From Bremerella volcania (GTDB lineage: Bacteria; Planctomycetota; Planctomycetia; Pirellulales; Pirellulaceae), in the NCBI RefSeq assembly GCF_007748115.1, contig NZ_CP036289.1, positions 4,774,001 to 4,838,000 on the forward strand: a stretch of 64,000 bases of DNA, written 5' to 3'. Below, one piece after another: positions 17,756 to 26,220 of this stretch. Each line of letters begins with the position of its first letter. Within the stretch, counting starts at the first letter, position 1. The translations under genes and the position numbers were made by a program. The notes under the pieces are model-generated. The model had not been told where the DNA came from. It searched no databases and was given only the letters and a program-made list of their open reading frames with translations.

Positions 17756-19149
17756 CAGGCGTTCTCCTCGATTGCTTGTTCCACCAGAGAGATGCCCTCG
17801 CGTTCTGCGTGCAAGGCTTCATCGAGGCAATCAACGATCTCACGCGCCGCCGACACAAACTTCTGTCGAATACTGTGCTTGCTCCAAGGAACCATGAGAT
17901 CTGCAATCAAGCCACAATCCAAACTTGGGATTGATGTTCCAAATGCCGTTGCAATCGCAGCGTAATAGCCAGGTTGAGTGGCAAAGATTGCCCAAAGATA
18001 CAGGGCATCCTCGTGCGTATGACATCGCACCCTTACCAAGTGCTCCGAAGCTGCCCAACCGTAATTTGTTGGTAGCGGGAGCACACTACGTCCAATGATG
18101 CCCCCCAGCTGACCACTTCTTGGAAGCAGCACGTCTCGATCCGTGAGGATCAGTTTTTCCAGATGTGGTGTCCGATTGGAAATCAAATACTCGGCAGCCG
18201 GTTCCAGTCGAAATACAGCGGATGACGAGAGGAACGGTATCCCGAATGCCTGATCGTCCACTTTCATTCGGGCTCCTCGATTCGGCTCAAAAACATCCTC
18301 GACGTGATCGCCAAGAGCTACCGCATCTTTATGAGATGCCAAGGAGTGCCTTGCAGCCTGTACGGCGGAGCTATGATGAAAGGCGTCCATTCTCCTCGTA
18401 AGTTTCAACGCAGACGTCTTAGTGAAGACGGAACGCAGAGTCCGACGTTCCCATCCAATAAACGACTCGACTGCATTCACCAGTTCTTGCCTAACGGCTC
18501 CTGCCCTACATCGAAGTTCAGCGGCCCGCGTGATGAGCTCGTGAACGCGGTGCTCGGTACTCTTTCCAAACCGAGGCACCGGCAATGTTGCGATATGTTC
18601 AGGCTCTATCGATTGAATGATCGATCCATATGTCCCGGAAACGACGATTGGAATTCCATACTTTGAACTAACAAAGGCATATAAATACCCCGATGGAACC
18701 AGCGACTCATCGGGTACAACTCGCATTACATGTTCCGAGCACGCCATTCCGTCCATCTCGCTGCGAGCATAGACGGTTCGGCCAATGGTTCCCGAACGGG
18801 TTATAAGGGTCCAGCCCTCATGGATGACAAACTGCGGTTTCTTTTTCACCTGGCGTTTCGCCATCAAAGAAAGTGTGCTCAAGTCGGCATTCAGGATGTC
18901 GGTACTACTGAGGAACGGAACTCCATGATTAGGATCGTCTACCCAAGTTCGCCCCTCACGCCCTGCGTGATAAATTCCTTTCATACCGTCGCGAGTGAGT
19001 GTGATCAGCTGATCTTTCTTTGCCCCCAAGCCTTCAAGGGTCTTCCTTGCTTCCAATGCTCCGGAAATGAACGGCCTTGCGTCCAAGCGGTATGCCATCT
19101 CCCGAATCCATGATGCTTTTACCGGATGTCTCGAATTCATCAGCTTCAT
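17755..19149 (-). CDS. mad5: MADS specificity subunit MAD5 (type I HsdS-like)
   Basis: 464 residues. Two target-recognition halves are visible: the first with GVPFLSSTDILNADLS, KPQFVIHEGWTLITRSGTIGR and TLPVPRFGKSTEHRV, and the second with FGIPFLSSSAVFRLEPAAEY, ILTDRDVLLPRSGQLGGIIGR and DLMVPWSKHSIRQKF. This internal repeat is the hallmark of HsdS proteins, where each half reads one part of a bipartite site and helices between them bind the methyltransferase. It would direct mad2 to the host modification sequence and so define self. It overlaps mad4 by 4 bp at its start. The target sequence cannot be read from the protein. Confidence 0.88.
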   Translation of the reverse strand: MKLMNSRHPVKASWIREMAYRLDARPFISGALEARKTLEGLGAKKDQLITLTRDGMKGIYHAGREGRTWVDDPNHGVPFLSSTDILNADLSTLSLMAKRQVKKKPQFVIHEGWTLITRSGTIGRTVYARSEMDGMACSEHVMRVVPDESLVPSGYLYAFVSSKYGIPIVVSGTYGSIIQSIEPEHIATLPVPRFGKSTEHRVHELITRAAELRCRAGAVRQELVNAVESFIGWERRTLRSVFTKTSALKLTRRMDAFHHSSAVQAARHSLASHKDAVALGDHVEDVFEPNRGARMKVDDQAFGIPFLSSSAVFRLEPAAEYLISNRTPHLEKLILTDRDVLLPRSGQLGGIIGRSVLPLPTNYGWAASEHLVRVRCHTHEDALYLWAIFATQPGYYAAIATAFGTSIPSLDCGLIADLMVPWSKHSIRQKFVSAAREIVDCLDEALHAEREGISLVEQAIEENA

Positions 19150-19814
19150 GATTCACCACCAATCGGAAACCAGCGTTGGAGCGTGCCTACAAGCTGATGG
19201 AATGCTGGATCTTTGCAGCGTCTTATTGAAACCTCCTCGACAATGTCACGATAGAGCGACGAGTTATAAGCTGTTCGACAGCGTTTACAGACTGCCTTGA
19301 ATAGATCCTTCGGTCGTAGGGGCTTATCGTGCCCATCTGGCCATTCACCATCTTCACGAAGCGCGTCCCTTAGTGAACCGGGACCACGATAACCGAGCGT
19401 GGATTGTACATGAGGATGATCCTGCCATACCCAGACTTCTAACTCAGGGTCAATCACAACGACGTCAGCAGTGTCATTTCCCCAGCCATTCACTTGAAGG
19501 CGGTCGAGAATCTCTTCACGGACCTCCTCAGCTGGCCTCTCACCACCAAACTTCTTGTCGAGCATTACAATGAGTCGCTCATGAGACTCCATATAGCCGT
19601 TTTCCTGGAGAAGCGTGTGACAGTATTTGAATACCCCGCCATCAGCTCCCATCCCAAGGCGTGGTGCTTCTAGAATGTCCTTCTCAAACTGGAAACGAAA
19701 ATCGCGACATCCCAACCGCCGATCCAGGTGGCCTTTCGATATGAACCCGTCAACAATGTCGCCCATAGCTTGGTCGGCCACAAAAAATAGGCAATCACGT
19801 TTGTCACCGGTCAT
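19146..19814 (-). CDS. mad4: MADS protein MAD4-like, RloB/TOPRIM-like partner of AAA ATPase
   Basis: 222 residues, overlapping both the preceding AAA ATPase gene and the following hsdS by 4 bp. The sequence has CLFFVADQAMGDIVDGFI at the start, ERLIVMLDKKFGG in the middle and VVVIDPELEVWVW near residue 125, alternating strands ending in acidic residues that are compatible with a small TOPRIM-like or RloB-like fold. Small proteins of this type commonly follow an SMC/OLD-type AAA ATPase and act as its nuclease or effector. I assign mad4 mainly on gene order. Catalysis is unproven. Confidence 0.72.
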   Translation of the reverse strand: MTGDKRDCLFFVADQAMGDIVDGFISKGHLDRRLGCRDFRFQFEKDILEAPRLGMGADGGVFKYCHTLLQENGYMESHERLIVMLDKKFGGERPAEEVREEILDRLQVNGWGNDTADVVVIDPELEVWVWQDHPHVQSTLGYRGPGSLRDALREDGEWPDGHDKPLRPKDLFKAVCKRCRTAYNSSLYRDIVEEVSIRRCKDPAFHQLVGTLQRWFPIGGES

Positions 19815-21157
19815 CCAAGTACCCCCGTAGCTAAAAGAGTTCCCAGATCGACAGACCCTTTCCAGTCCTTGAGACGGGGATGGTCGCTGCCAGTCAAGAT
19901 GCTGGCAGATCCATCACTCTCGATACTCGCACATACGACTTCGGAAACTTCACTATGCGCCAATACGAGTGGAGATTGTGTCGACACCCACACTTGGCAG
20001 TCATAAATTGATCGAAGCGCATCGAGTACAGTTTCAATCGCACGCGGATGAATGCCATCTTCGGGCTGTTCAATGACTAAATGGTCCGGCAGACGTTCAA
20101 CAGGGAGATAAGGAATCAGGGTCAATGCCATTAGCCGAAGTGTTCCCTCCGAGAGCCCAGATGACGTGACCTCGTAGCCGTTTTCGTATGTGACGACGAA
20201 GTACGCGTGATGATCTTCTTCCCGTTCGACCGCTCGGATTGCTTTCACATTTCGTAAGCCTGTTCGGACATGCTTGACCCATCGCTCAAACCTGTCAGGA
20301 TCAGCGTTCTGAAGCTCTAGAGCGAGCCATGGCATCGTGCTTCCGTCAGTTACGATGCCCTTCTTTTGACCTGGCGGACAAGCACTTCTTAGCGTGTTCC
20401 ACTTTGGGTCGAAGAATACGGCCTTTTGTTCGAGCAGGTTCCGAAACCAGTTGGCTGCGGGATAGACTTGACTATCAGGTGGCAAGACGGCAAGTGCGAC
20501 TTGACCAGTAGGAACCCGCATTTGCAGTATTGGGCGTTTTGTTTTGGCTTGCTTGTCTTCTACTTCTTGACTGAAAATAGCTGGGCTGCCGCCACTGCGA
20601 TGCAAGACTGATAGCCAATGCTCATGGCCCAGTATTGGAGAACTCTCTTTGCGAACTTTGGTTGGATCACCAAGCAGACCTTCTGATCTGAAGTCCGGTG
20701 TCGTCGGGTGCTTTTCTGGAAATAAGAACAATCTTTCATCTCGAACTTGGAACTCGCCGGTGCCGGAAAAGAGTTCCAATCGAAGTTCATACCGTAGCTT
20801 CTTTGGCCACAGTTCTTCATTCGCCTGCATCTCAACATCAGTAGAATCTGTAAGTCGACTTACTACTTCTGGCGGCAACTGTGCTTCAACTGCGAAGGTG
20901 AGTTGATTTGATTCCTCTCGAAAAAACAACTCCTGAACAGTATGAGCTCGGGGAGTGATCCAGCTTGCTTGCGGCTTGAGGAACGCATCAGCGCAGAACC
21001 GAGAGCGAATCATGTCTCCCAGCAACACCGGAATGTCCAGCAGCGTAGTTTTCCCCGCGCCGTTGCGTCCTGCGATGATATTGTACTCGCTGAAGTCGAC
21101 GCCGACGCCAACATCGTTGAAACAGCGATACCGATATGCTTCGATTCGTGTAATCAT
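19811..21157 (-). CDS. mad3: MADS AAA-family ATPase MAD3
   Basis: 448 residues. The N-terminus MITRIEAYRYRCFNDV leads to Walker A GRNGAGKT at residues 30-37, the arrangement of AAA_15/AAA_21 ABC-type ATPases (RecF/OLD relatives). Near the C-terminus LSEGTLRLMAL is the signature motif, HLVIEQPEDGIHP the Walker B region, and VWVSTQSPLVL the His/switch segment. Such ATPases dimerise on DNA or gate a partner nuclease. The neighbouring mad4 is the likely partner, given the 4-bp overlap. It starts 3 bp after the mad2 stop. Confidence 0.85.
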   Translation of the reverse strand: MITRIEAYRYRCFNDVGVGVDFSEYNIIAGRNGAGKTTLLDIPVLLGDMIRSRFCADAFLKPQASWITPRAHTVQELFFREESNQLTFAVEAQLPPEVVSRLTDSTDVEMQANEELWPKKLRYELRLELFSGTGEFQVRDERLFLFPEKHPTTPDFRSEGLLGDPTKVRKESSPILGHEHWLSVLHRSGGSPAIFSQEVEDKQAKTKRPILQMRVPTGQVALAVLPPDSQVYPAANWFRNLLEQKAVFFDPKWNTLRSACPPGQKKGIVTDGSTMPWLALELQNADPDRFERWVKHVRTGLRNVKAIRAVEREEDHHAYFVVTYENGYEVTSSGLSEGTLRLMALTLIPYLPVERLPDHLVIEQPEDGIHPRAIETVLDALRSIYDCQVWVSTQSPLVLAHSEVSEVVCASIESDGSASILTGSDHPRLKDWKGSVDLGTLLATGVLG

Positions 21158-21160
21158 GGA

Positions 21161-23233
21161 TCAAGCTCCCGGTATCGGATATTTAGCACGGAACTTTCGA
21201 TACTCCTCGGCAATGTCTTTCATGTCATCATCAAGAACTCGCTGTTTGCGCGTCAGCTTGCGAGTCACCCACTCACCGGCGAGGCGAACTTTCTCCTCCT
21301 TCTCAACGTCTTCAAGGATCTCCTCACCATCAGGCGATCGCTTGTAGAGCGTATTCCCGCGTCGGTCGTAGCCAACCTTTTCTGCCACAGCCATGAAAAC
21401 GGGATAATCTTTTGGGCCAGAAACATCCTCGGCAGCAATCTCCTCGTCGGTCTTTTTCTTGAGGAATAGCAAGCTGGTCAGAATGTTGACGTTGGCTTCA
21501 ACGATGAAGCATTCGACCGGCAAGTCGACACTCGCTAGCACGTAAGCATGCCGCATGATCCACCAGCGGATGTATTCATCGCCGGGATTACCAAGGATGC
21601 CGTCTGGCAGAACGATCCCCATTCGTCCGCCAGGTTTCAGCCATTGAAGACAACGTTCAATGAACAGAATTTCGGGGGCAACGCTTCCCTGGCGTGATTC
21701 CGTCTTTCGGAAGCTACCACTTTCCGTCCGCTCCCAGCGGTAACCCAATTCGTAATGCTTGAGAATATTCGGGTCGGTGACTGGGATGTCAGATCCGAAT
21801 GGTGGGTTCGTCATCACGACATCCATCGACCCAAGCTTCCCCCGCTTTTTCATGAACTCAACGCCCGTGAGATTTCCCTCAGGAAACTCCAGCGAGTTCA
21901 TGTGAAAGATGTTGGCCATCTGATTGCAGGCCATCACGACGTTCATCTGTGAGGCTCTCACCAGCGACGGATCGAAGTCAGCTCCAAAGAGATAGGTCTT
22001 GGCGAAGTTCTTGAGTCGCTTCTGATAGTTCACGAATGTCGTGGTCGATTCAGTGTCGGCATTCGTCCCTTCTTCTTGCCGGTACTTTTTGATCAGATAC
22101 CCGAGCGTTGCACGCAGAAATCCGCCCGTTCCACAAGCTGGGTCGATGACTCGCTCTGTATCCTCTGGAGCGAGCATCTCCACCATCAGCTTGACAGCGT
22201 TGCTTGGCGTAAAGAACTGCCCTCGGTCACCCCGAAGGGTATCGCCAACGATTTCCTGGTACGCAGCTCCTTTGGCGTCAGTATCCGTCCGGCCGAAGTC
22301 GTACTTGGCCAGTTCCGAGACCATGAATGCCAAGGCGCGATCGGAAAGCTGAATCTCCTCATTGCCACGAAAAATGTTTCCGTATTTATCGCCTGCGTAT
22401 TCATTTCGCGTTGCTTCAAACAGCGGAATAATTCGTTTGCGAATGGCAGCCTGACCTTCTTCCGTGAATCGCTCATCCGGGGCAACCCAGAAACGACGAT
22501 CACCGTTGGTCTGACGCTCGTCGTACATCTTGGCAAAGATCAGATAGAGGAATTGCCAGAATGCAACGTCCTTCGACATTCCCTCGTTGCCGTGAATAAA
22601 GTTGTGGCAGCGTCGAAAGGTGATCCGCAGCAGTTCAGGGTCGGCCTTTCGCAGCTTCGCGTGCGAATGGACATCTTTGGTTCCTTGCGACTCGTCTGCG
22701 AGAGGCCAGTCTCCGGCAGGCTTGAAGTCTGCCTCGAAGCGTCCTTGTTCCTTTTTCAGGAAGAAGAACTCCATGCCGTTAGTCCACAGGCCCCACTGGC
22801 AGGCATCAATGGCTTCCATCAGGTCTTTCAGCTCATCGAGATCCTTGGTTGCCTGCTCGTGATCACGGAGTTTGAATCCTCCCTTCTTGCCTTTCTTCGG
22901 CTCCGGTTTGCAGATCACGATCCGATGCAGATTCTCGACATCGTGTTCGCTACCGGTTTTGAAGATGGCAATATCGACTCCCTTTCGTCGGCTGCCGACC
23001 TTGACCTTGAAGTCCGGCTCCATGTCATCAGGCGAAAAGCCGTATTCATGGAAGATGGCACGCGCGATCCGCTGACGGACCTTCTCCTTAGCCGATTCCT
23101 TGACCGGTTTCCCCGTGATGTAGTCGACGATCTTGCCGTCCTCGATCGACGCGGCATCGTCTTCCGACATTTCGTCGTCCATCGTGTCGACGTCGGAATC
23201 GCTAACGACCTTCTTGGCCTTCTTCTTTCCCAC
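21161..23233 (-). CDS. mad2: MADS N6-adenine DNA methyltransferase MAD2 (HsdM-like)
   Basis: About 690 residues from GTG 23233. The open frame extends to 23563 but its upstream part overlaps mad1 in another frame and is not protein-like. GTG 23233 has AAGGA about 9 bp before it and begins a lysine-rich then acidic segment (VGKKKAKKVVSDSDVD). Around residue 360 DPACGTGGFLRAT is the SAM-binding motif I, and near 476 TNPPFGSD is the catalytic NPPF motif of N6-adenine methyltransferases. LPDGILGNPGDEYIRWW further on is typical of HsdM. The N-terminal 300 residues contain a type I HsdR-N-like or DUF segment (FKVKVGSRRKGVDIAIF). With mad5 it would mark host DNA as self. Confidence 0.88.
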   Translation of the reverse strand: MGKKKAKKVVSDSDVDTMDDEMSEDDAASIEDGKIVDYITGKPVKESAKEKVRQRIARAIFHEYGFSPDDMEPDFKVKVGSRRKGVDIAIFKTGSEHDVENLHRIVICKPEPKKGKKGGFKLRDHEQATKDLDELKDLMEAIDACQWGLWTNGMEFFFLKKEQGRFEADFKPAGDWPLADESQGTKDVHSHAKLRKADPELLRITFRRCHNFIHGNEGMSKDVAFWQFLYLIFAKMYDERQTNGDRRFWVAPDERFTEEGQAAIRKRIIPLFEATRNEYAGDKYGNIFRGNEEIQLSDRALAFMVSELAKYDFGRTDTDAKGAAYQEIVGDTLRGDRGQFFTPSNAVKLMVEMLAPEDTERVIDPACGTGGFLRATLGYLIKKYRQEEGTNADTESTTTFVNYQKRLKNFAKTYLFGADFDPSLVRASQMNVVMACNQMANIFHMNSLEFPEGNLTGVEFMKKRGKLGSMDVVMTNPPFGSDIPVTDPNILKHYELGYRWERTESGSFRKTESRQGSVAPEILFIERCLQWLKPGGRMGIVLPDGILGNPGDEYIRWWIMRHAYVLASVDLPVECFIVEANVNILTSLLFLKKKTDEEIAAEDVSGPKDYPVFMAVAEKVGYDRRGNTLYKRSPDGEEILEDVEKEEKVRLAGEWVTRKLTRKQRVLDDDMKDIAEEYRKFRAKYPIPGA

Positions 23234-23286
23234 GGATGTCGAGTCCTTGTCTACCAAACGGTGTTTCGAGGTGGATGATCCCGGTG

Positions 23287-23487
23287 CTACGCCGATTTCC
23301 CTGCGGAGCGTTCCAGCTTTCGCAGTATCTGCTCTAACTCCTTCCGCTTGAAAAGCCGGTAGTTGTTGAGCGGATGCCGATACTCTGTCAGCTTTCCTTC
23401 CGCACCCCAGGCGCGAACCGTATTCGGGCACACTCCAAGGATTTCGGCAGCTTCTTTCACACGAACGAAGCCTTCGTCTTTCAACAT
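23287..23487 (-). CDS. mad1: MADS HTH protein MAD1 (MerR/excisionase-type)
   Basis: 66 residues from ATG 23487, which has a strong GGGAGGGAG site 5 bp upstream; the longer frame to 23556 lacks one. The sequence FVRVKEAAEILGVCPNTVRAWG is a MerR/excisionase-type helix-turn-helix, followed by YRLFKRKELEQIL as the wing and specificity helix. It is the first gene of the ten-gene operon and lies 53 bp before mad2, so it probably represses or tunes the operon. This matches the small HTH protein at the start of described MADS loci. Confidence 0.85.
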   Translation of the reverse strand: MLKDEGFVRVKEAAEILGVCPNTVRAWGAEGKLTEYRHPLNNYRLFKRKELEQILRKLERSAGKSA

Positions 23488-23705
23488 GACGCTCCCTCCC
23501 AACAGGCGGAATGCGGTCTGTCGACCAAAACCAAACCTTACCAATAGTTCCACCATTTCTCAATCAGGGCCTCGGATTCCATGACGATTCGTTCCACGAC
23601 TTTGCGGGCTGGGAAAGCTGTGATTGCTGAATTGGGACCGAAAACGCGGCAAGTAACTTGATGCCCTTGGCATAGCTCTGGGAACTCGCTTCTCAGGCAC
23701 TTGCA

Positions 23706-23747
23706 GCCCCTTGGGAACCGGCTTTGACTGGTTCCCAAGGGGCTTTT
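23706..23747 (+). terminator. Strong hairpin with T tract between divergent operons
   Basis: Arms 23706-23721 and 23728-23743 pair over 16 bp with one G-T, closing a 6-base loop, and are followed by TTTT. No plus-strand gene lies upstream, since the mad operon leaves to the left. It is therefore probably a leader attenuator of the DUF1257 operon or the end of a small RNA. The rest of 23488-23807 shows no gene and should contain both divergent promoters. Confidence 0.75.
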
Positions 23748-23807
23748 CTCGTTTCGGGGTCGGTGGTCGGTCCTGTGTTCGTTTTCTGTAACTCGGAGGA
23801 ACAAGCC

Positions 23808-24176
23808 TTGTCGCACATTGTTTCGATTCAAACGGAAGTTCGTGATCCCGTCGCCATTCGGTCGGCGTGTGATCGACTCAAACTGCCGGAGCCAGTCTTC
23901 GGCCAAGTGAAGCTGTTCAGCAGTTCGGCGACCGGCTGGGCTGTGCAGTTGCCGGAGTGGCGGTATCCGGTTGTGGCCGACGTCAACACCGGCAAGCTCG
24001 CCTACGACAACTACAACGGTCGCTGGGGTGAGCAGAAACAGCTCGACCGATTCCTCCAGGGCTATGCCGTGGAGAAGGCGAAGATCGAGGCTCGCAAGAA
24101 GGGCCACTCGATCATCGAGCAGCCGCTGGAAGACGGCTCGATCAAGTTGACAGTGAGCGTAGGAGGTGCTGCATGA
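23808..24176 (+). CDS. DUF1257 (Ycf35-like) protein
   Basis: 122 residues from TTG 23808, chosen because CGGAGGA lies 7 bp upstream and the protein begins SHIVSIQTEVRD, the usual start of this family (an ATG far upstream at 23724 would add 28 unrelated residues). The sequence with LKLFSS-like, PEWRYPVV, YDNYNGRWG and GSIKLTVSVGG is characteristic of DUF1257, whose plastid and cyanobacterial relative is Ycf35. The biochemical role is unknown. In many genomes it is next to a DUF2997 protein and a Ycf46-like AAA ATPase, as here. Its stop overlaps the next start by 4 bp. Confidence 0.85.
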   Translation: MSHIVSIQTEVRDPVAIRSACDRLKLPEPVFGQVKLFSSSATGWAVQLPEWRYPVVADVNTGKLAYDNYNGRWGEQKQLDRFLQGYAVEKAKIEARKKGHSIIEQPLEDGSIKLTVSVGGAA

Positions 24177-24367
24177 GCAAGACCATTGAAATCACCGTCC
24201 TGCCCAATGGTCAGACCAAAGTGGAAACCAAGGGCTTCATCGGCTCGGAATGTCGACAGGCCAGTCAGTTCATCGAGAAAGCACTGGGGCAGCAGACAGA
24301 TGAAGTCCTCAAAGCCGAGTTTCATCAATCGGTCTCGCGTCAGCAGTCGGTGCGGGAAGGAGGCTGA
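24173..24367 (+). CDS. DUF2997 protein
   Basis: 64 residues beginning MSKTIEITVLPNGQTKVETKG, the recognisable opening of DUF2997: a short beta hairpin that then runs into GSECRQASQFIEKAL. It is coupled to the DUF1257 gene by ATGA overlap. The two families are regular partners. The function is unknown, with association to the AAA ATPase downstream suggesting a shared complex. Confidence 0.85.
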   Translation: MSKTIEITVLPNGQTKVETKGFIGSECRQASQFIEKALGQQTDEVLKAEFHQSVSRQQSVREGG

Positions 24368-24369
24368 CC

Positions 24370-24612
24370 GTGACCAACGTCCGCCGCCGTGTTCTGCGCC
24401 CGCAAGGCTCTGACGCGGAATCCCGTCGTTGCCAGCGAAGGCTTCAGAAAAAACAGGATCAACTCAGCAAAGAGCGTGAATCCCTCAAACGCTGGATGTC
24501 GCGTCTCAAGCGAGCATTCCACGCGATGGAGAAGCTGCAAGCCAAGATCGCTCGACTCGAACGACAGATCGAGCAGCTTGAAGCAGAGCAATCCGTGACC
24601 GTTCCCGAATAG
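24370..24612 (+). CDS. Small basic coiled-coil protein
   Basis: 80 residues from GTG 24370, 2 bp after the DUF2997 stop, with AAGGAGG 8 bp upstream. The N-terminus is very basic (VRRRVLRPQGSDAESRRC). From about residue 22 a continuous heptad pattern runs to the end (LQKKQDQLSKERESLKRW, LQAKIARLERQIEQLEAE), so it is a coiled coil that probably dimerises. I do not recognise a family. It sits between DUF2997 and the AAA ATPase and may be an adaptor. Confidence 0.6.
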   Translation: MTNVRRRVLRPQGSDAESRRCQRRLQKKQDQLSKERESLKRWMSRLKRAFHAMEKLQAKIARLERQIEQLEAEQSVTVPE

Positions 24613-24657
24613 CGGTCTCTCATCAATCTTTATTCATCACTCAACAGGAGTCCGTGT

Positions 24658-26136
24658 ATGTCACTGACTGAACGGCTTGCGGAGTACGCGCGAGCGTGCT
24701 TTAGCGGCATCTGGATTGAAAGCCACGAGCATCAGGATGCTCTGGTGGCCATCGCGAAGTTGTGTCATCAGGAAGACTGGCGGCTCGCCACCTGGGACAT
24801 TGAACAGGGATTGAAAGTTCCCGGCGCGGAGATCGAAGCCACCGGGAACGATCCTTTGGCAGCCATACGTTCCGTCAACTCGCTGGTCACGCCGGACGGC
24901 ACGGCGATCCTGGTGCTTCAAAACTTTCACCGGTTCCTGCAATCAGCCGAAATCGTGCAGGCGATCGCCCAGCAGATTGTCGCTGGTAAGCAGAACCGGA
25001 CGATTCTCGTGGTTCTGGCTCCGGTCGTGCAGTTGCCGGTCGAACTCGAAAAGTTGTTTGTCGTCATCGAGCACGAACTCCCTGACCGAGAACAGCTCGG
25101 AGAGATCGCTCGCGGGATCGCGACTGAAGATTCCGAACTACCGGACGGCCCCGAGCTGGAAACCGTTCTGGATGCAGCCGCCGGTTTGACTCGGATGGAG
25201 GCGGAGAACGCTTTCAGCCTGTCACTGGTTCGGCATGGTCGCGTGACGCCCGACGCGGTCTGGGAACTGAAAACTCAGACTTTGAAGAAATCGGGTTCAC
25301 TCGAACTGCATCGCGGTCAGGAAGACTTCAGCAGCCTCGGTGGATTATCGGCATTGAAGTCGTTCTGCAAACGGGCACTGCTGCAACCGAGTCGGGGAGA
25401 TGAGCGACGCCGACCGCGAGGCGTGCTGCTGCTGTCACCGCCAGGTTGCGGCAAATCGCAGTTCTGTAAAGCACTGGGAAAAGAAGTCGGCAGGCCGGTG
25501 CTGATTCTGGACGTTGGCAGTCTGATGGGTTCGCTCGTCGGGCAATCCGAGGAACGAACTCGCCAGGCATTGCACGTTGTCGATGCGATGGGTCCAGCCG
25601 TGCTAATGATCGACGAAGTTGAGAAAGCCTTCGCTGGGGTGAATGGCAGCGGTGACTCAGGCGTGTCGTCACGCATGTTCGGGACGTTCCTGAGTTGGCT
25701 CAACGATCATTCGTCCGACGTGTTTGTCGTCTGCACTGCGAATGATGTTTCCCGGCTCCCACCCGAGTTTGGACGGAGCGAACGGTTCGATGGCATCTTC
25801 TTCCTCGACCTTCCCGGTCGCGAGGAGAAGGACGCGATCTGGAACATCTATTTGACATTGTTCGAGATCGACCGCGACCAGCGGATGCCCGACGACAACG
25901 ACTGGACGGGAGCGGAGATCAAAGCCTGTTGCCGCCTGTCGGCACTGCTCGATGTTCCCTTGGTTCAAGCCGCCCAGAATGTGGTGCCCATCGCCATGAC
26001 GGCCAACGAAAGCGTGGACCGCCTGCGAAAGTGGGCCAGTGGTCGCTGCCTGTCGGCGAATCAGCCTGGCACTTACCAGTCCGGCAAGACATCGAAGCAA
26101 CGCCGTCGCGTAAGCCGTGATCCATCCAATAACTAA
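24658..26136 (+). CDS. AAA+ ATPase, Ycf46-like
   Basis: 492 residues. The N-terminal 220 residues (FSGIWIESHEHQDAL, NFHRFLQSAEIVQAIAQQI) match the regulatory half of Ycf46-type ATPases, a degenerate P-loop domain. The AAA core follows: Walker A PPGCGKS near residue 260, Walker B VLMIDEVEKAF near 317, sensor-like VCTANDVSRLP and the arginine-finger region FGRSERFDGIFFLDLPGREE. Ycf46 ATPases are conserved in cyanobacteria and plastids with unclear role. Here the enzyme sits in the same cassette as a Ycf35-like protein. A Shine-Dalgarno of moderate quality (CAGGAG) precedes ATG 24658. Confidence 0.85.
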   Translation: MSLTERLAEYARACFSGIWIESHEHQDALVAIAKLCHQEDWRLATWDIEQGLKVPGAEIEATGNDPLAAIRSVNSLVTPDGTAILVLQNFHRFLQSAEIVQAIAQQIVAGKQNRTILVVLAPVVQLPVELEKLFVVIEHELPDREQLGEIARGIATEDSELPDGPELETVLDAAAGLTRMEAENAFSLSLVRHGRVTPDAVWELKTQTLKKSGSLELHRGQEDFSSLGGLSALKSFCKRALLQPSRGDERRRPRGVLLLSPPGCGKSQFCKALGKEVGRPVLILDVGSLMGSLVGQSEERTRQALHVVDAMGPAVLMIDEVEKAFAGVNGSGDSGVSSRMFGTFLSWLNDHSSDVFVVCTANDVSRLPPEFGRSERFDGIFFLDLPGREEKDAIWNIYLTLFEIDRDQRMPDDNDWTGAEIKACCRLSALLDVPLVQAAQNVVPIAMTANESVDRLRKWASGRCLSANQPGTYQSGKTSKQRRRVSRDPSNN

Positions 26137-26165
26137 TCCTCATCACAAACATGAATCTTGATCTA

Positions 26166-26203
26166 CCGGGATGTGACCAGCGTGGTCGCCCCGGCTTGTT
26201 TTC
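26166..26203 (+). terminator. Leader hairpin before gene 26221
   Basis: CCGGG and TGACCA at 26166-26179 pair with 26183-26194 across a small internal loop, and TTGTTTTC follows, immediately before the CAGGAG ribosome site of the next gene. The structure has the form of an intrinsic terminator inside an operon leader, so it could attenuate or stabilise the downstream message. Confidence 0.55.
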
Positions 26204-26220
26204 ATTCAGGAGATCCCACC

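Noticed and set aside
17755-23233. Classical type I restriction-modification system
   Set aside because: HsdM and HsdS are present but no HsdR helicase-nuclease; the kinase, AAA pair and giant ATPase point to MADS.
22076-23278. Plus-strand 400-codon frame opposite mad2
   Set aside because: Antisense of the methyltransferase with its NPPF and DPACGTGG motifs; no family pattern.
13610-23487. BREX type 2 system
   Set aside because: A PglW-like kinase and a methyltransferase are present, but no PglZ, BrxC/PglY or PglX-type gene is seen; an HsdS subunit and MADS order fit better.
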